The translations under genes were made by a program, and so were the position numbers. From NCBI GenBank assembly GCA_024220525.1, contig JAMYWO010000306.1:1-29369 (forward strand): DNA of 29,369 bases, read 5' to 3'. Under the pieces are notes generated by a model. It worked only from the letters and a program-made list of their open reading frames with translations. It ran no database searches and was not told the origin of the DNA. This DNA comes from Cochliopodium minus. Its lineage: Eukaryota > Discosea > Himatismenida > Cochliopodiidae. This document shows, piece after piece, positions 8,365 through 20,300 of the stretch (position 1 is its first letter; every line of letters starts with the position of its first letter).

Positions 8365-11300
8365 ATGTCAAGAGATTTTGCAAAATGGCTTAATTCAAAT
8401 TTCTATATCATCTTTTCTGCGAAAGAAACCAATTCAAGAAAATTTATCAAGGAATACTACAAGGATCTTTTGACAACAATAAATGGAGACTTTATTTTTA
8501 TAGATAATAAAAAAAAGAAAGATTTGAAGGAAGGTGTTAAGTGGACAGAGTCTGAATATTATGATTGGGACAATTATAGAAATCAAATCGAAAAAATCTT
8601 TCAAGAAAGCCCACACAAAAAAGTTTTTGGATTGATCCAGATAATAGATAAAGAGATTTATGAATCCTTATTTCAACATGGAAAAATTCTAATATTTTTA
8701 TGTGAAGGAGAATTAATGATTCAATTTTGTTTGGAAAATAGATCGAACGAAGCAATCGAAGAGATACAGACAAATTATTGGGTCAACCATAGGAAATCAC
8801 TAAAGTTGTTCAAAGGGAAAAAAGTGTTGGTGGAAAATGAATTGAAAGATAAATCTTATCAAAATATTTTAAATTCTTTTTTCTCTGATAATCCCCCAAA
8901 AGATAAAGAAATCATTTTGAAAGAACTATCTTGTGATCCACTAAAACCTACATCAGCAAAGTTTATTCATTTGGATAAAAGAAATATTATACAAGCATTT
9001 CAAGAAATTCCATTAGAATCAAAAAAGGATGCTCAAATAATGGTTGAATTTCTCAATAAATTTTTTGCCATATGCACCAAAGAAACCAAAAAAGAATTGT
9101 TAAGGCAAATTATCCACTACAAATATGATAATTTGATAGTAAAATCTTTTCGCAAAGAAATAAGAGAAAAAGAATTAGAGAAAGGAATGATATTCGATTT
9201 TTATTATTGTTGCAAGAACATAATTTTGAACAAAAATTTCATTTTCAAATTTATTAAAAACTCTCAAATAGACAAACTCATAATTGAAATGATGGATTCG
9301 GATCATCCTTTCATATGGAGTCTTGGAAACAATCTTTTAAGTTATCTCCTAAACTCAAAAGATTTTATTAAATTGAGGCTGAAACAAATTCTCCCAACCC
9401 AAGATGAATGTATTGAAAATTTTTTGATGAAATCGTTTCACAAATCTTCTTCTTTCCTACTGTTCTTTACTTTCCAAAAATTAAAAAATTCTCTTCATTT
9501 ACCTCACTTCTTTTCTTCTAAAATAGAAAGAATGAAAAAAGAATTAAAGTCAGATCCTTTAAATGTTGAGTTCTTTAACGAAAAAAGATTATCTGATTTC
9601 TGGATCTTTATGAAAAAAACACCAACCAATTGCTCTTTAATTTTCAAGTATCACAACATCTTTGATATAAATAAAGTAACGAGTGAAGATATTGAAAATA
9701 TCATTGTTTATATCATTATTAGCTTACCAATTGACGAAAATCTTTCTTTTTTTTACTTTGACTTTTTGAATCTAATATTAGAAAATCATAATAATTTGCC
9801 TTCTATTCTCTCCACTCATTTTCCTTATCTTTTTAATTTAATCCTAAATACTTTTCTTAACCCACTTTATAAAAATAAAGAAAATAATTTCATTTACAAA
9901 TCTCTTCTTATCTTGTTGATTGATTTTCACAAAAATTATACAAGTAGAAACAATCTTATTGAAAAAGTTGTTGGAGAAGAATTTAATGTTGAAGATAATT
10001 ATCACAAAAATGAAGAAATAAGAGACAATAATTATCAAGAAATTCTTGATACAAATCTATTTACAAAACAAACAAATAATTTTAATCTTGATGATTTGGA
10101 AATGAAAATTTGGAAAAAAAATTTGAAAATAAAATTGAATTTAAATAATGAGACTTCTGCTCTCAATGAAGTTTTTTCACTAAAAAAAAAACTTGAATCG
10201 AATCACCAATCGCACAATCTCATCATTTCAAACTATGAATCGGAGAAGAAAAGTTTACAACAACAATTACAAGAGAAAAATGAACAAATTAAAACTTTGA
10301 AAGATAAGATCCTCCAAAAAAGTAATTTTGAAAAAAAAAAGAGGGAACATGGAAAATACTCTTTCTTTTTCTAACCCCAATGAATTAGAGAAGCAAATCA
10401 TATCAATGAAAGAAAACAAAGATGTAAATATTGATGAAATGAAATGCAAGGAATACATAGAATTGGTGAGACAATTTTGGAAGAGTTTTATTTCTTTGCA
10501 CAGAGACATTTTTTGTGAGACAACCAAAAATTTGGGAAGAATACAGTATTCTGATGCCGAGTCTTCTTTCTTAAAAGAAATTCTACAAAACATCCACGAC
10601 AGTTTCAAAGAACAAAGAAATGGAGAAATATTTATCAAAATTGATTTTGTTTCTGATGAAAACAATCCCTATCTTTTGTTTTGCAGTAATGAAGAGGGAT
10701 TTTCCCCTTCTGATGTTTTCAGTATATGCTCTATATCTTCTTCTAATAAGAAAAGAGATACTCATATTGGGCATAAAGGGATTGGTAATAGATTTTACTC
10801 TAAAATATGCAAAATAAAATAATTGGGTAAAAATTAATCAATTTTTTCTACTTTTAGGATTCAAATCAGTTTTTGTATGTACGAGCAATCCACATATAAT
10901 TAGTGGTTCTTGGTGTTTCAAATTTGAAGCTAACAACGATGACCCAATAAATTCATACATTCTTCCACATTGGGTTAGTGATCTTCCTATCGAAGTGACA
11001 AGTGACTTGAAGGTTAAATATAAAACTATTTTTTATCTTCCTTTGTTACCCAAGTTGTTGAAAGAGGAAAGTTTTATCACTGGGTTGGAATTAGTAGAAG
11101 ACCCCTCTCTTTATCTTTCTCTCTTCAAATTTGAAAAGATCATTATTGATGCTAAACTTTCTCAAAAAAAAATAATCTCAAGAAACTTTGTGAGAGAACA
11201 AAAGTTGATAGAAAACAAAAAAAGCTATTCTCTTTCTCATCTATTTTTTCAAACAGATGAGAAATTTAAAAAAGAATATTATTTCTTCTCTAAAATCGTG

Positions 11301-14300
11301 CCACTTCAATTAAATGATAATCTCCAGAAGACAAATATTACTCTTGCTTTCTCTCTTGGCGATAAAAAAGAGATTTCAAAAGAGTTTGTATACTCTGGTA
11401 AATATTTTATTTTACTTTGATTAATTTTTTCATGAGAAAATTAATAATTTTTTTTTTATAATCATATTTTTTTTTTTATATTCGGATTTAAAAATTTTTA
11501 ATAAAAATTTATTTCAAGGATTACCAATCTACAGTTTGGGATTCAAGTTTATGATTGATGCAAATTTTATTGTGACATCAAATAGAGAAAGTATCATTAA
11601 AAATGAACAGTGGAATATAGGAATAAGAGATTATTTAGTAGATTTTTTTGTTGATTTGTGTTCCAATGAACAATTTGTTAAAAATAATTTAGAGTTATTT
11701 TTTCCTGGAAAAGTTGAAAACAATTTTTGGAACATTTTCGTTCACGAAGTCAGAAAGAAAATATCTGAACAGGATGATAGAAAGTATTTCTTTTCTGGTT
11801 CTTTTGATGAAAATATTATAAATTTTGATATACTTGCCAAATTGAAAATGATTGTTGTAGAAAATGAAAATAAATCCAACGAAAATAGGCCTTTTTTTGT
11901 CAAAAAAGTTTTAACTTGTTATGATCTCTTAGTACAAATGGCGGAAAAGAACATTACCAATTTAATTTTAAATTATGAAAAGTTTTTTTCAATTTTGGAA
12001 GAAGAATATTCGGAAAGAAACGAAGAAGACAAAAGTTTGATGAAAAAATGGTTTCTGAAATCTCCCATCTTTTTATGTTCTACAGAAAACATAAGAAAGA
12101 AGATTCCCAATTATTTAATCAAAAGCAGCAAGATGTACGTTCTTTCAAGCAAAATAAAATATTGGAGAAACAGTTTTGATGATCATCCCAACTCATTGTT
12201 TTTTGATTTCTCATCCAATCCTGAAAAAAGGTTTCTTTCTAAAATCTTTGGGAAGTTATCTGCTAAAAAATTTTGCGATTTTATTTTGAATCTTCATCTT
12301 GAGAACCAAAAAAAGAAAAAGAGACTGGGGAACAAAGAACAAATATGGAAAGACCTTTTCTTTTTATGCGAAAATTTAAAACAAACAAAGGGACAAATAA
12401 AAACTATCATGGTCTTTTTACCTATCTCATTTGAAAACAATAACTTTCTTGATTCTCTTTCTAAATGTTATACTCCTTCTTTATTTGGCGTGGATTTGTT
12501 AACTGATCCCAAAAAAAAAACCATCTCTTATCCTTCAAATTTGTCTTACAAACAAAAATTAAAATTGGAAGTGTTTTTTATTAGATCTGGTGCAATGGTT
12601 CCTCCTTGTAAAAATCTTTGCTTGGAGGAAAACTTGGAGAAAAAATTTGAAGAAAAACAAAATTTTGATCTTTCTTTGGAACTAGTGAAACTCTTAAAAG
12701 GAAGATCTATTTTGTCTCAAATTTTCTTTAAAACTGAATCTGGCCAAAAAATAAAGTTAAAATCTTATTTTGCAAAAATTGAATTAGGATCTGATAATCA
12801 ATTAATTTCCCCTTCTTTCTCTGAACTTGAAGAAAAAAATGTTGTGCATGTTTTTGACTCTCTTTCTTCTTTTTGTGAAAACGAAAACAAAGATTTGAAG
12901 CAATATCTCTTGGAATTTGATAAACTCCTTTCTCCTAATTACGTAATTAATGTAAAGGAGTACAAAAAAAAAATTTTTTTAATTGAAGACAACTTTTATT
13001 CTCTGGATGATGTCATTTTTGTCAAAAACAAAGACCTTAGGAATTTTGAAGGAGAAAGAGTGGATTCGTTATGCAAATTTTTGAAAAAAATAGTAATAAG
13101 TGAAAAACAAAACGGCCAATATTACAAGTACTCCAAATTCTTTACAAAAAACATCAAATCCAATCAACTTAATTTTGAAATCCTTTTTTCTTCCTATTCT
13201 CAACTTAAAAATACATTTTCTAATAGATTATTGAATGATGAAAATCACAAGACTCTTTCAAACATTCTCAATCTTACAGAAAATATGATTAGAAATTTAT
13301 TTTACGAATCTCATAACAAAAATTTTGAAAAAATTATCGAAAAAGAAAAGATCACTGGTATGATAAATTACTCTTTTAGAAATGAATTGGGTCGTTCACT
13401 TTTCGAAGAGGCAAACTTTCAAAGTTTAAAAGAAAAATTGAAAAAAGAAATCATCTTCCCTTCTCAAAATGGAAAAATAATCGATTTTCCCTTTCACAAT
13501 TTTTTAGCAAACTCTTGCCATTATTTTGAACAAAAATCAGTGTATGAATTTGTGGAGTCGGAGATAGTTGACAGTTGTCCTTTTTTGCTTGCTTTGTTGA
13601 ATATAGAGTATTATGAAATGAATTGCAATATAAATTTTAAACTCCATCTTTCTCAACAACCAAAAAAAGAAATAGTATTGACAGAAATCTTCAAAAAGTA
13701 CTTGTCAGAAGAAAATTTGATTGTTGTTAGCTTGTCTCTTTTGAATATTTCTTTTGATCTTTCTTTCAAAGATACATCTCAAAAAATTATTGATGGAGAT
13801 ATAGAATATGTTAGAATTAAAGATCATATTTTCATAAATATTGGCCACATTCCAGAGGAATACAAAGTAGATCGAAATGAAAGGATAAGGAGGGTTTTGG
13901 CTTCTCTAATTCAACAAAAAAATGAGATTTCTCCAATAGAGACCCGAACTCTCCAAATTTTTGAAGAAATAAACTACCAAGAGAGAAAAGATGATTTATA
14001 TAATTTCAACTTTCCCACTGAATACACTTTCAATGAAATTTCTTTTCCTAACAAAACTTTTCTCAGAGAATTCTCTTCTTCTAACAAAAAACATAAAAAA
14101 AAGGTTAATATTTTTTATCTTGATAAATTAAAAACGAAAGGAGAACAAATTGACTATAAGATAACTCCCAGATTGGAAAATCAATACTTTCAGAGCAACA
14201 ACTCCATTCCAAACAAAAACATAGGCTCAAGAGCAGAAATCATATTTTATTTTTCTTTGTTGAAATACTACAACCAAGAAATAAAGTGGGTAAGCTCTAT

Positions 14301-14949
14301 TTCTACATCTTTCTTAAAAAATCGAGAAGTGAATGATGGGGCTGGATATGATTTTGAATTGAATGATCATAGATTTATATTTCTGAAAGATAATCAACTT
14401 CAAAACACTCAATGTTTCTTCGAGGTAAAGGGATGCACTGGTAAATGGGATGGTTCTTTTTTTATGTCTCAAAATGAGTACAATGTTGCAAAAAATAATG
14501 AGAATTACTTTATCATTGTTTTTGAAAATGTAGAAAATGATGAAATGATTAATCTTTCGACCATCATCAGATTTAATGAATGTTGTGTTTTTTTAGATTC
14601 TTACCAAAATGGTGTGGCCTGGGGAAATCCAAAAAGTAATTTCAAGATGCTTTTTTCACCAAAATCCTATGAAGTACATTTTCAAACCAACGAGAAATTC
14701 TCCTCACAATACCAAAAATCAGATCAGAGCTATCACAATTCAAAGTACACTTCGAACTACAAAATTTTTGATAGAAATAAAGATTATAACAGTAGATCTC
14801 TGAACAATAAGGTCAGAAATTGGGATAATTTTAAAGATCCAAATTTCCTGAAAAATAATGATAAAAAAGATATTGACAAAACCAACAACAGAGACCATAT
14901 AAATAAAAAAGATAACGAAAGGAGAAGATTTAAAAACAAAGAAAATTGA
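8365..14949 (+). CDS. NO VEIN-type protein: GHKL ATPase fold plus NOV_C (DUF3883), one frame break
   Basis: The start is ATG 8365 (M-S-R-D-F-A-K-W-L) after the A-rich leader; the frame is open upstream only through LINE sequence. Exons are 8365-10784, 10858-11397 and 11519-14949, with GT-AG introns of 73 and 121 nt. Within exon 1 the frame changes at ten A (10331-10340); one fewer A would make it continuous, so this is probably a sequencing indel, though a real lesion or two genes is possible. The first 655 residues are helical, unrecognised, and end in a coiled coil (Q-Q-Q-L-Q-E-K-N-E-Q). A Bergerat ATPase follows: N-box E-I-L-Q-N-I-H-D (10577-10600), N-E-E-G-F-S (from 10688) and, across intron 1, I-G-H-K-G-I-G-F-K-S-V-F. 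Then I-L-P-H-W-V and, across intron 2, the ...G-F-K-F-M-I-D-A-N-F...S-N-R-E-S strand typical of NO VEIN/sacsin-like proteins. NOV_C lies near 14220-14580 with G-Y-D and F-E-V-K-G. The tail is basic and Asn-rich. Total about 2,130 residues. Confidence 0.85.
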
Positions 14950-15040
14950 ATTAATTAAAAAAATACTACTTTAATACATTTTTTTGATAAGTTTAATGAA
15001 ACATTGTTTTTCTTTTGTAAAATACGTGGCTTTTTTATTT

Positions 15041-16100
15041 TCAACAAGAAAAATGGAATAAAACATTAAAACCTTCTCGATAAACACCAAAACCAAAACC
15101 TTCTTTTAAAACCATGTATTCAACAAAAAGAGAGGTGAGTTCTGGAAACTTTTTTTTGAAAGAATCAAGATTACCATCACCATACTGTTTAGAAAGTTGT
15201 TCTTCATCTTCTTTTTTAGGGTTTGATTGTATTATTGATATTTTTGTAAATTCTGTTTCCGTAAAACAAATTGAAAGAATTAATTCCATCTTTTCATTTG
15301 ATTGAAGTATTTTCATTGCTTGTGTTGGTATTGGTGGGAATTGGAGAAACTCAAATGCATCTAATCAAAATTTTTAGTTTTTTTTTTTCAAATTATCAAA
15401 TAAATACCAATTTATTTTATTTTCTACTATATATATATTTTATCTTATTTTTTATCTTTTTTATTTATTTACATTTATTTTATTTTTATTTATAAATATT
15501 ATTCTTTCGTTTCTTTATTTAATAATTTAATTAATCAAATATAATTTAATCAAATATAATTTAATCAAATAAAGATTAATTAATTAATTAAATTTTTTTA
15601 CATAAAGAGGATTCGAGCTGATGATTCACATCACCAGAGAGATTAAATCTGATTTCAGTTTGAGGGATTTTAGAACCGAGATCTTTAGAAAAATAAAGGC
15701 AAGTGAGAATACTGTGTTTATCAATCCATTCTTTTAATTTGAAAGAAATTTCCTCAGGAAGAAAAGTAAGAAGAGAAGTAGGAGAAAAATTGAGATTGAA
15801 AAAGAAACCTCCATCAAGAACATCCAATGTTTTTGATTGATTTGAAGGATTTTTAGGATAATTCTTCTCATTACTTATTTCTATCCAATTCCCTATTATT
15901 TTTGGTTTTAATACACTCCCCTTTTCATTTATTTCTTTAATTTCTTTTTCACTTGCTCCCACCGTGTAAAAAAAATCAAACAGATTCTGTATTATTCTAT
16001 TTTGGACACAACCTAATTCAAAAAAAAAAAAAAAAAAAAATTTATTAAAAGTGAGAAATTTGATCTTAGCCATTTTAATTTTCTCAAGAATTTTGACCAT
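15041..16100 (-). CDS. Unidentified two-exon gene
   Basis: Exons 16100-15602 and 15360-15041 are joined by a GT-AG intron of 241 nt in phase 1. The junction yields a smooth hydrophobic stretch S-L-Y-A-F-E-F-L-Q-F-P-P-I-P. The predicted protein is about 272 residues with alternating beta-like hydrophobic segments (L-N-F-S-P-T-S-L-L-T-F-L-P-E-E), a helix ending L-F-V-E-Y-M-V-L, and no signal peptide or membrane segment. The N-terminus is doubtful: a run of about 21 T on the coding strand followed by GAATTAG looks like the 3' end of an intron, but no convincing GT donor lies between it and the ATG at 16100. The true first exon may therefore be elsewhere in 16101-16539. I do not recognise the family. 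It converges with the NO VEIN-type gene, 91 bases apart. Confidence 0.6.
15526..15590. repeat. 15-bp tandem repeat plus (TAAT)n inside an intron
   Basis: About 2.6 copies of ATAATTTAATCAAAT are followed by AAAG and several TTAA/TAAT units. It lies within the intron of the unidentified gene. No coding potential. Confidence 0.7.
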
Positions 16101-16539
16101 TTAAATTTATTTTTATCTCTCCAAATTATTTTGATCAATTGGATCTCAATTATCCATAAGGGGAAATTTTTTTTTCTTTTTTAATATGTGTCTGAACCTC
16201 CAGACACATATTTTTAACACAATAAAAAATCATTCATCTCTATATTGGAGATATAACTTCTAATATACAATTGATATTACAGTGTATGGTGATTCGCATA
16301 ATTATGCAAATTATTTTTCCTTATGATCTTAAATCATTTATATTTTATGGATGTTTGATTATTGATTATTGATATCCTATTATGGATCATTCAAATTTTA
16401 AAAAAAACCAACATGATGATCATTATGAATTTATAAATTGTTGAAAATATATCAAAATTATACATAGATTTATAACTAGAATTATAAATTTAGTTCGAAT
16501 ATATCAGTATTTTATATAAATTCAACGAATATATCAGAA
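16101..16539. other. Intergenic region with one strong hairpin
   Basis: This separates two minus-strand genes. It holds the hairpin at 16183-16212, a 12-bp palindrome GCATAATTATGC near 16302, and two copies of CGAATATATCAG (16496 and 16526). I see no gene, but it should contain the promoter and perhaps an unplaced first exon of the downstream minus-strand gene. Confidence 0.4.
16183..16212. other. Perfect 12-bp inverted repeat with 6-nt loop
   Basis: The arm AATATGTGTCTG (16183-16194) is the exact reverse complement of CAGACACATATT (16201-16212), around the loop AACCTC. A T-rich run precedes it on the plus strand and TTT follows. In such AT-rich DNA a stem with this GC content stands out. 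It could be a 3'-end or structured RNA element, or a factor-binding palindrome. Confidence 0.6.
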
Positions 16540-17293
16540 TTAGAAATTAATTAAACTGTATCCGTCGAATATATTAAAGATTTGAAAAAGGTTACTTGAT
16601 TTGAAGCAGAATCTATTAGAATAAGAATCGATGGTTAATTCCAATTTGATATCTTCAATTCCACTGAACATTTCAAACCAAATATTCCAAAAATTATTCA
16701 AAATTAATTTTTCATTTCTCCATTCTAAAGATTGATAAATGAGAGGAATCAATTCTTTTGATGTTCTCGGCTCTTTATTTTTATCTTCAATTATTTCTTT
16801 ATCATAAATCAAAGGATGCAATTTTTGTAAAATTAAAGAGATTTCTTTCATCCATTTTTTAGTATCTCCTCCATCATCTGTAAAAATTGGATATTCTCTT
16901 TTTTTATGACATAAAGTGAATCCATCAAATGTTTCTTTTTTGTATGTGTGTTTTTCCATTTTAATTTCAGTCACTTCCACCAAATCTATAACACCCTTTT
17001 GGGATTTATCCTTTTTTTATGGGAGGAATAGACAAAAATATATTTTATATTCCATTTTTTTGAAAAAAGAATAAAAAAATAAATATTTTTTACTGTATTT
17101 TTCTTGTAATAAAATAGATTATTATCTGACAAAATCATCCATCTATTCTTCCAAGTTTTAAAAGTCCCTCCACGTTTCCAAACATATCCTTGGAAAATTA
17201 TATTCTTGTGTTCATCTGCTGCTTTTTTCTTAAATCATTAATTTTAAGTATTAATTTATATATTCAAATTATAATGGGTACTTGATTCGACAT
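16540..17293 (-). CDS. PH-domain protein
   Basis: Three exons, 17293-17282 (M-S-N-Q), 17204-17094 and 17010-16540, are all in phase 0, with GT-AG introns of 77 and 83 nt, giving 197 residues. The spliced N-terminal half is a clear pleckstrin-homology domain, about residues 5-105: I-I-F-Q-G-Y-V-W-K-R-G-G, T-F-K-T-W-K-N-R-W-M-I-L (the typical basic and Trp-rich strands), L-F-Y-Y-K-K, K-G-V-I-D-L, F-D-G-F-T-L and the final helix K-K-W-M-K-E-I. The K-R...K..K-R spacing in the first strands would suit phosphoinositide binding. The C-terminal 90 residues are helical with no recognised domain. The 12-nt first exon is inferred from phase and a short divergent promoter; the rest is well supported. Confidence 0.78.
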
Positions 17294-17373
17294 CTTTTGA
17301 TCAAAGAAATTTTATATTTATATTTTTGATCTTTTTCAAATATATTAATTAAAAAATAAAAAAAAAAATATAT
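17294..17373. promoter_or_regulatory. 80-bp bidirectional promoter region
   Basis: Only 80 bases separate the predicted start codons of the PH-domain gene (minus) and the RhoGAP-MORN gene (plus). The segment is almost wholly A and T, with an A-rich run before the plus-strand ATG and a GATC pair (GATCAAAG, GATCTTTT). Shared regulation is an inference. Confidence 0.5.
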
Positions 17374-20300
17374 ATGCAAAAATTGGAAAAGACAAGGGGA
17401 ATAAATCCCTTCACCAGAACTCTACCTGTATTGTTTGAGACATTGGTTAATTATCTTGAAAAAGAGGGTAAAATTTATAAATGATGTGCAATAAATGTAT
17501 GGTTTAAATAATGAGTGAATTTTAATTTGCATTTTAAATATATTTAGCAATTGAGAAACCTGGGCTATTTATACAAAAATTGAATCCCAAAGAAATTAAT
17601 CAATTAAAAAGTCACATTTTGGAAACTGGTTTAAATGCAGAGCTCAAAAATGTTACTTATCAAGCTGCAGAGATTTTGAAACAATATTTAAGTACCCTTC
17701 CTTCTCCAGTATTGACATTTGAATTTCATGATGTGGTTGCTTATTGTTTGGGTAATAAAAACTGAATTAAAAATTTCTTAAAATACTTGTTAATCTTTAA
17801 ATTTATTTATTATTGATCCTATTTGTTCTTCTTTGATCTTTTTATTGTTTGATCTTTTTAATTAATTTTAAATTTGATTTGTTAAATATATTTTTAATTT
17901 TTGATAAATCTTCAATTCCTCAAATGGATTTATCACCCAATCCAATTTAAAACTTGAATATCAAGAAAAAGGAATGAACATCAAAAATAAAAACAAAAAA
18001 AAGGATGTTTATAATAAATTATACTGAAATAATCATCCAACATAAATTGATCCGAAATTAGATCTTATCTTGAAATATAAAAATTGATCCAAACTATATC
18101 GAGCAATTCAATCAAAATTGTAAAAATGATCGTTTAATATTAAACAACAATACAATTGATAATTTGGATCACCATTGATGGGATCTTTGTAATGCAAAAA
18201 ATTTTATATTATAATTTAATTTTAATTTAATTTAAAAATTCAAAAAAAAAAAATTTTAAGAATAACAATAATAATTTAATTAATTTTAATAATAATTTTT
18301 AATTGAATTGATTTTAATAATATTTATATTTTTATTTTATAAAAAAAAAAAAGGAAAGAGTGGAGAAATACAAACAGAAATGTTGAGAAGAGTGATTCAT
18401 TCACTTCCACAAGGAAACAAATTGTTTTTGGTGAGATTAACAAAGTATTTGGTGTTATTGAAAAATGCATCAAAAGGAAATCAAATAGAAATAAACACTT
18501 TACAAGATGTTTTTGCAAAATCTATTTTTTCTCAACAAAATCAATCTTCTTCCTCCTCCCCTTCTTCTCTCTCTATCTCCTTTTTCAAAATTCTCCTTCA
18601 ATCTTATTCCCTCATCTTCAAGGTTTTTCCCCCTATTTTTTCTTTTTTTTTTTTTTTAATTTTATAATTTATTTACATTTATTTATATTTATTTACATTT
18701 ATTTATATTTATTTATATTTATTTATATTTATTTATATTTATTATATATTTATTTACATTTATTTATATTTATTTATATTTATTTATATTTATTTATATT
18801 TATTTATTTATTTGTATTTATTTATATTTATTTATATTTATTTATATTTATTTATATTTATTATATATTTATTTATATTTATTTATATTTATTTATATTT
18901 ATTTATATTTATTTGTATTTATTTATATTTATTATATTATTTATATTTATTTATATTTATTTATATTTATTTATATTTATTTGTATATTATATATTTATT
19001 TACATTTATTTATATTTATTTATATTTATTTATATTTATTGTATTTATTATATATTTATTTACATTTATATTTATTTATATTTATTTATATTTATTTATA
19101 TTTATATTTATTTACATTTATTTATTTATTTTATTTATATTTATTTATATTTATTTATATTTATTTATATTATTTATTATATTTATTTATATTTATTTAT
19201 ATTTATTTGTTATATTTTTATATTTATTTATATTTATTTATATTATTTATTTATTTATTTTTATACATTTATTTATATTTATTTATATTTATTTATATTT
19301 ATTTTATTATTTCATTTATTTTGGAATAATTTTTTTTTTTGATTATTTATTCATTTTTCTTGAATTTTTATGAAATTGAATATTTTATTAAACATTATTA
19401 TTTTATTTTTTTTATAATGTATTTTTTGTTTATTTTTATATTTATTTTTATATTTTTATTTTATTTTCATTTATATTTTTATTTTTATATTTTTATTTTT
19501 ATATTTATATTTTATTTTTATATTTTATTTTATATAATTATTTTTTTATTTTATTTTACATTTTATTTATTTGTTATTGGATGAATTGTAGAAAATAGGA
19601 GATGTGAATGAGGTGAAGATAGAGGATAGCGGGTTTACAGAAAAGTTAAAGGGAGCAAGTAATAATTTGGCAAATGCAATATTAAATCAATGTTTGGTAC
19701 AAGAACAAGTGACGAGATCAAGTAGAAATTCAGTGAAAGGATGGGATGACGTTTTTGGAATGTTAGAAGAAAATGATAACGAAGATGAAAAAAAACAAGA
19801 CAAATTTTACACTGAAAGTACTGACCTTGGCAAACTCATCTTCTCTGGCAAACTCGTACCTCCTTTTTTTTATTTTAAATTTTTAATTTATTTTTATTAT
19901 TTTTTAATTATATTTTATTTTTTAATTTATTTTTAATTTATTTTTAATTTATTTTTAATTTATTTTTAATTTATTTTTAATTTATTTTTAATTTATTTTT
20001 TAATTTTATTTTATTTATTTTATTTTTTAATTTTATTTTATTTATTTTTATTAAGCTCTTTAATTATTTCTTTTATTCAAATCATTTATATTTTCTTTTA
20101 AATTATTATTAATAAACTTTTAAAAGGATGAAGCTAAACAATACGTGGAGGAAGTAATATCAAAGAAAAACAAAAAGGGAATAGAAAACATTTTAGATGA
20201 AGATGGTGTTTACACTGGTGATTATTCCAACAGTAAACCTCACGGAAAAGGTCCCTTTTTTTAAAAAAATTATTCATTTTATTCAATTTATTTATATTAT

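Noticed and set aside
15114-15495. Plus-strand frames across 15114-15495
   Set aside because: They overlap the well-spliced minus-strand exon and its AT-rich intron, and have no motif.
16496-16576. Three CGAATATAT(C/T)A copies spaced 30 and 40 bp
   Set aside because: The third lies in coding sequence and the motif is AT-rich enough to recur by chance; no other sign of function.
18812-19584. Long plus-strand frames in all three frames, rich in Ile, Tyr, Leu and Phe
   Set aside because: They arise only because the 10-bp ATTTATTTAT satellite contains no stop codon in that direction; they lie inside an intron between two in-phase exons.
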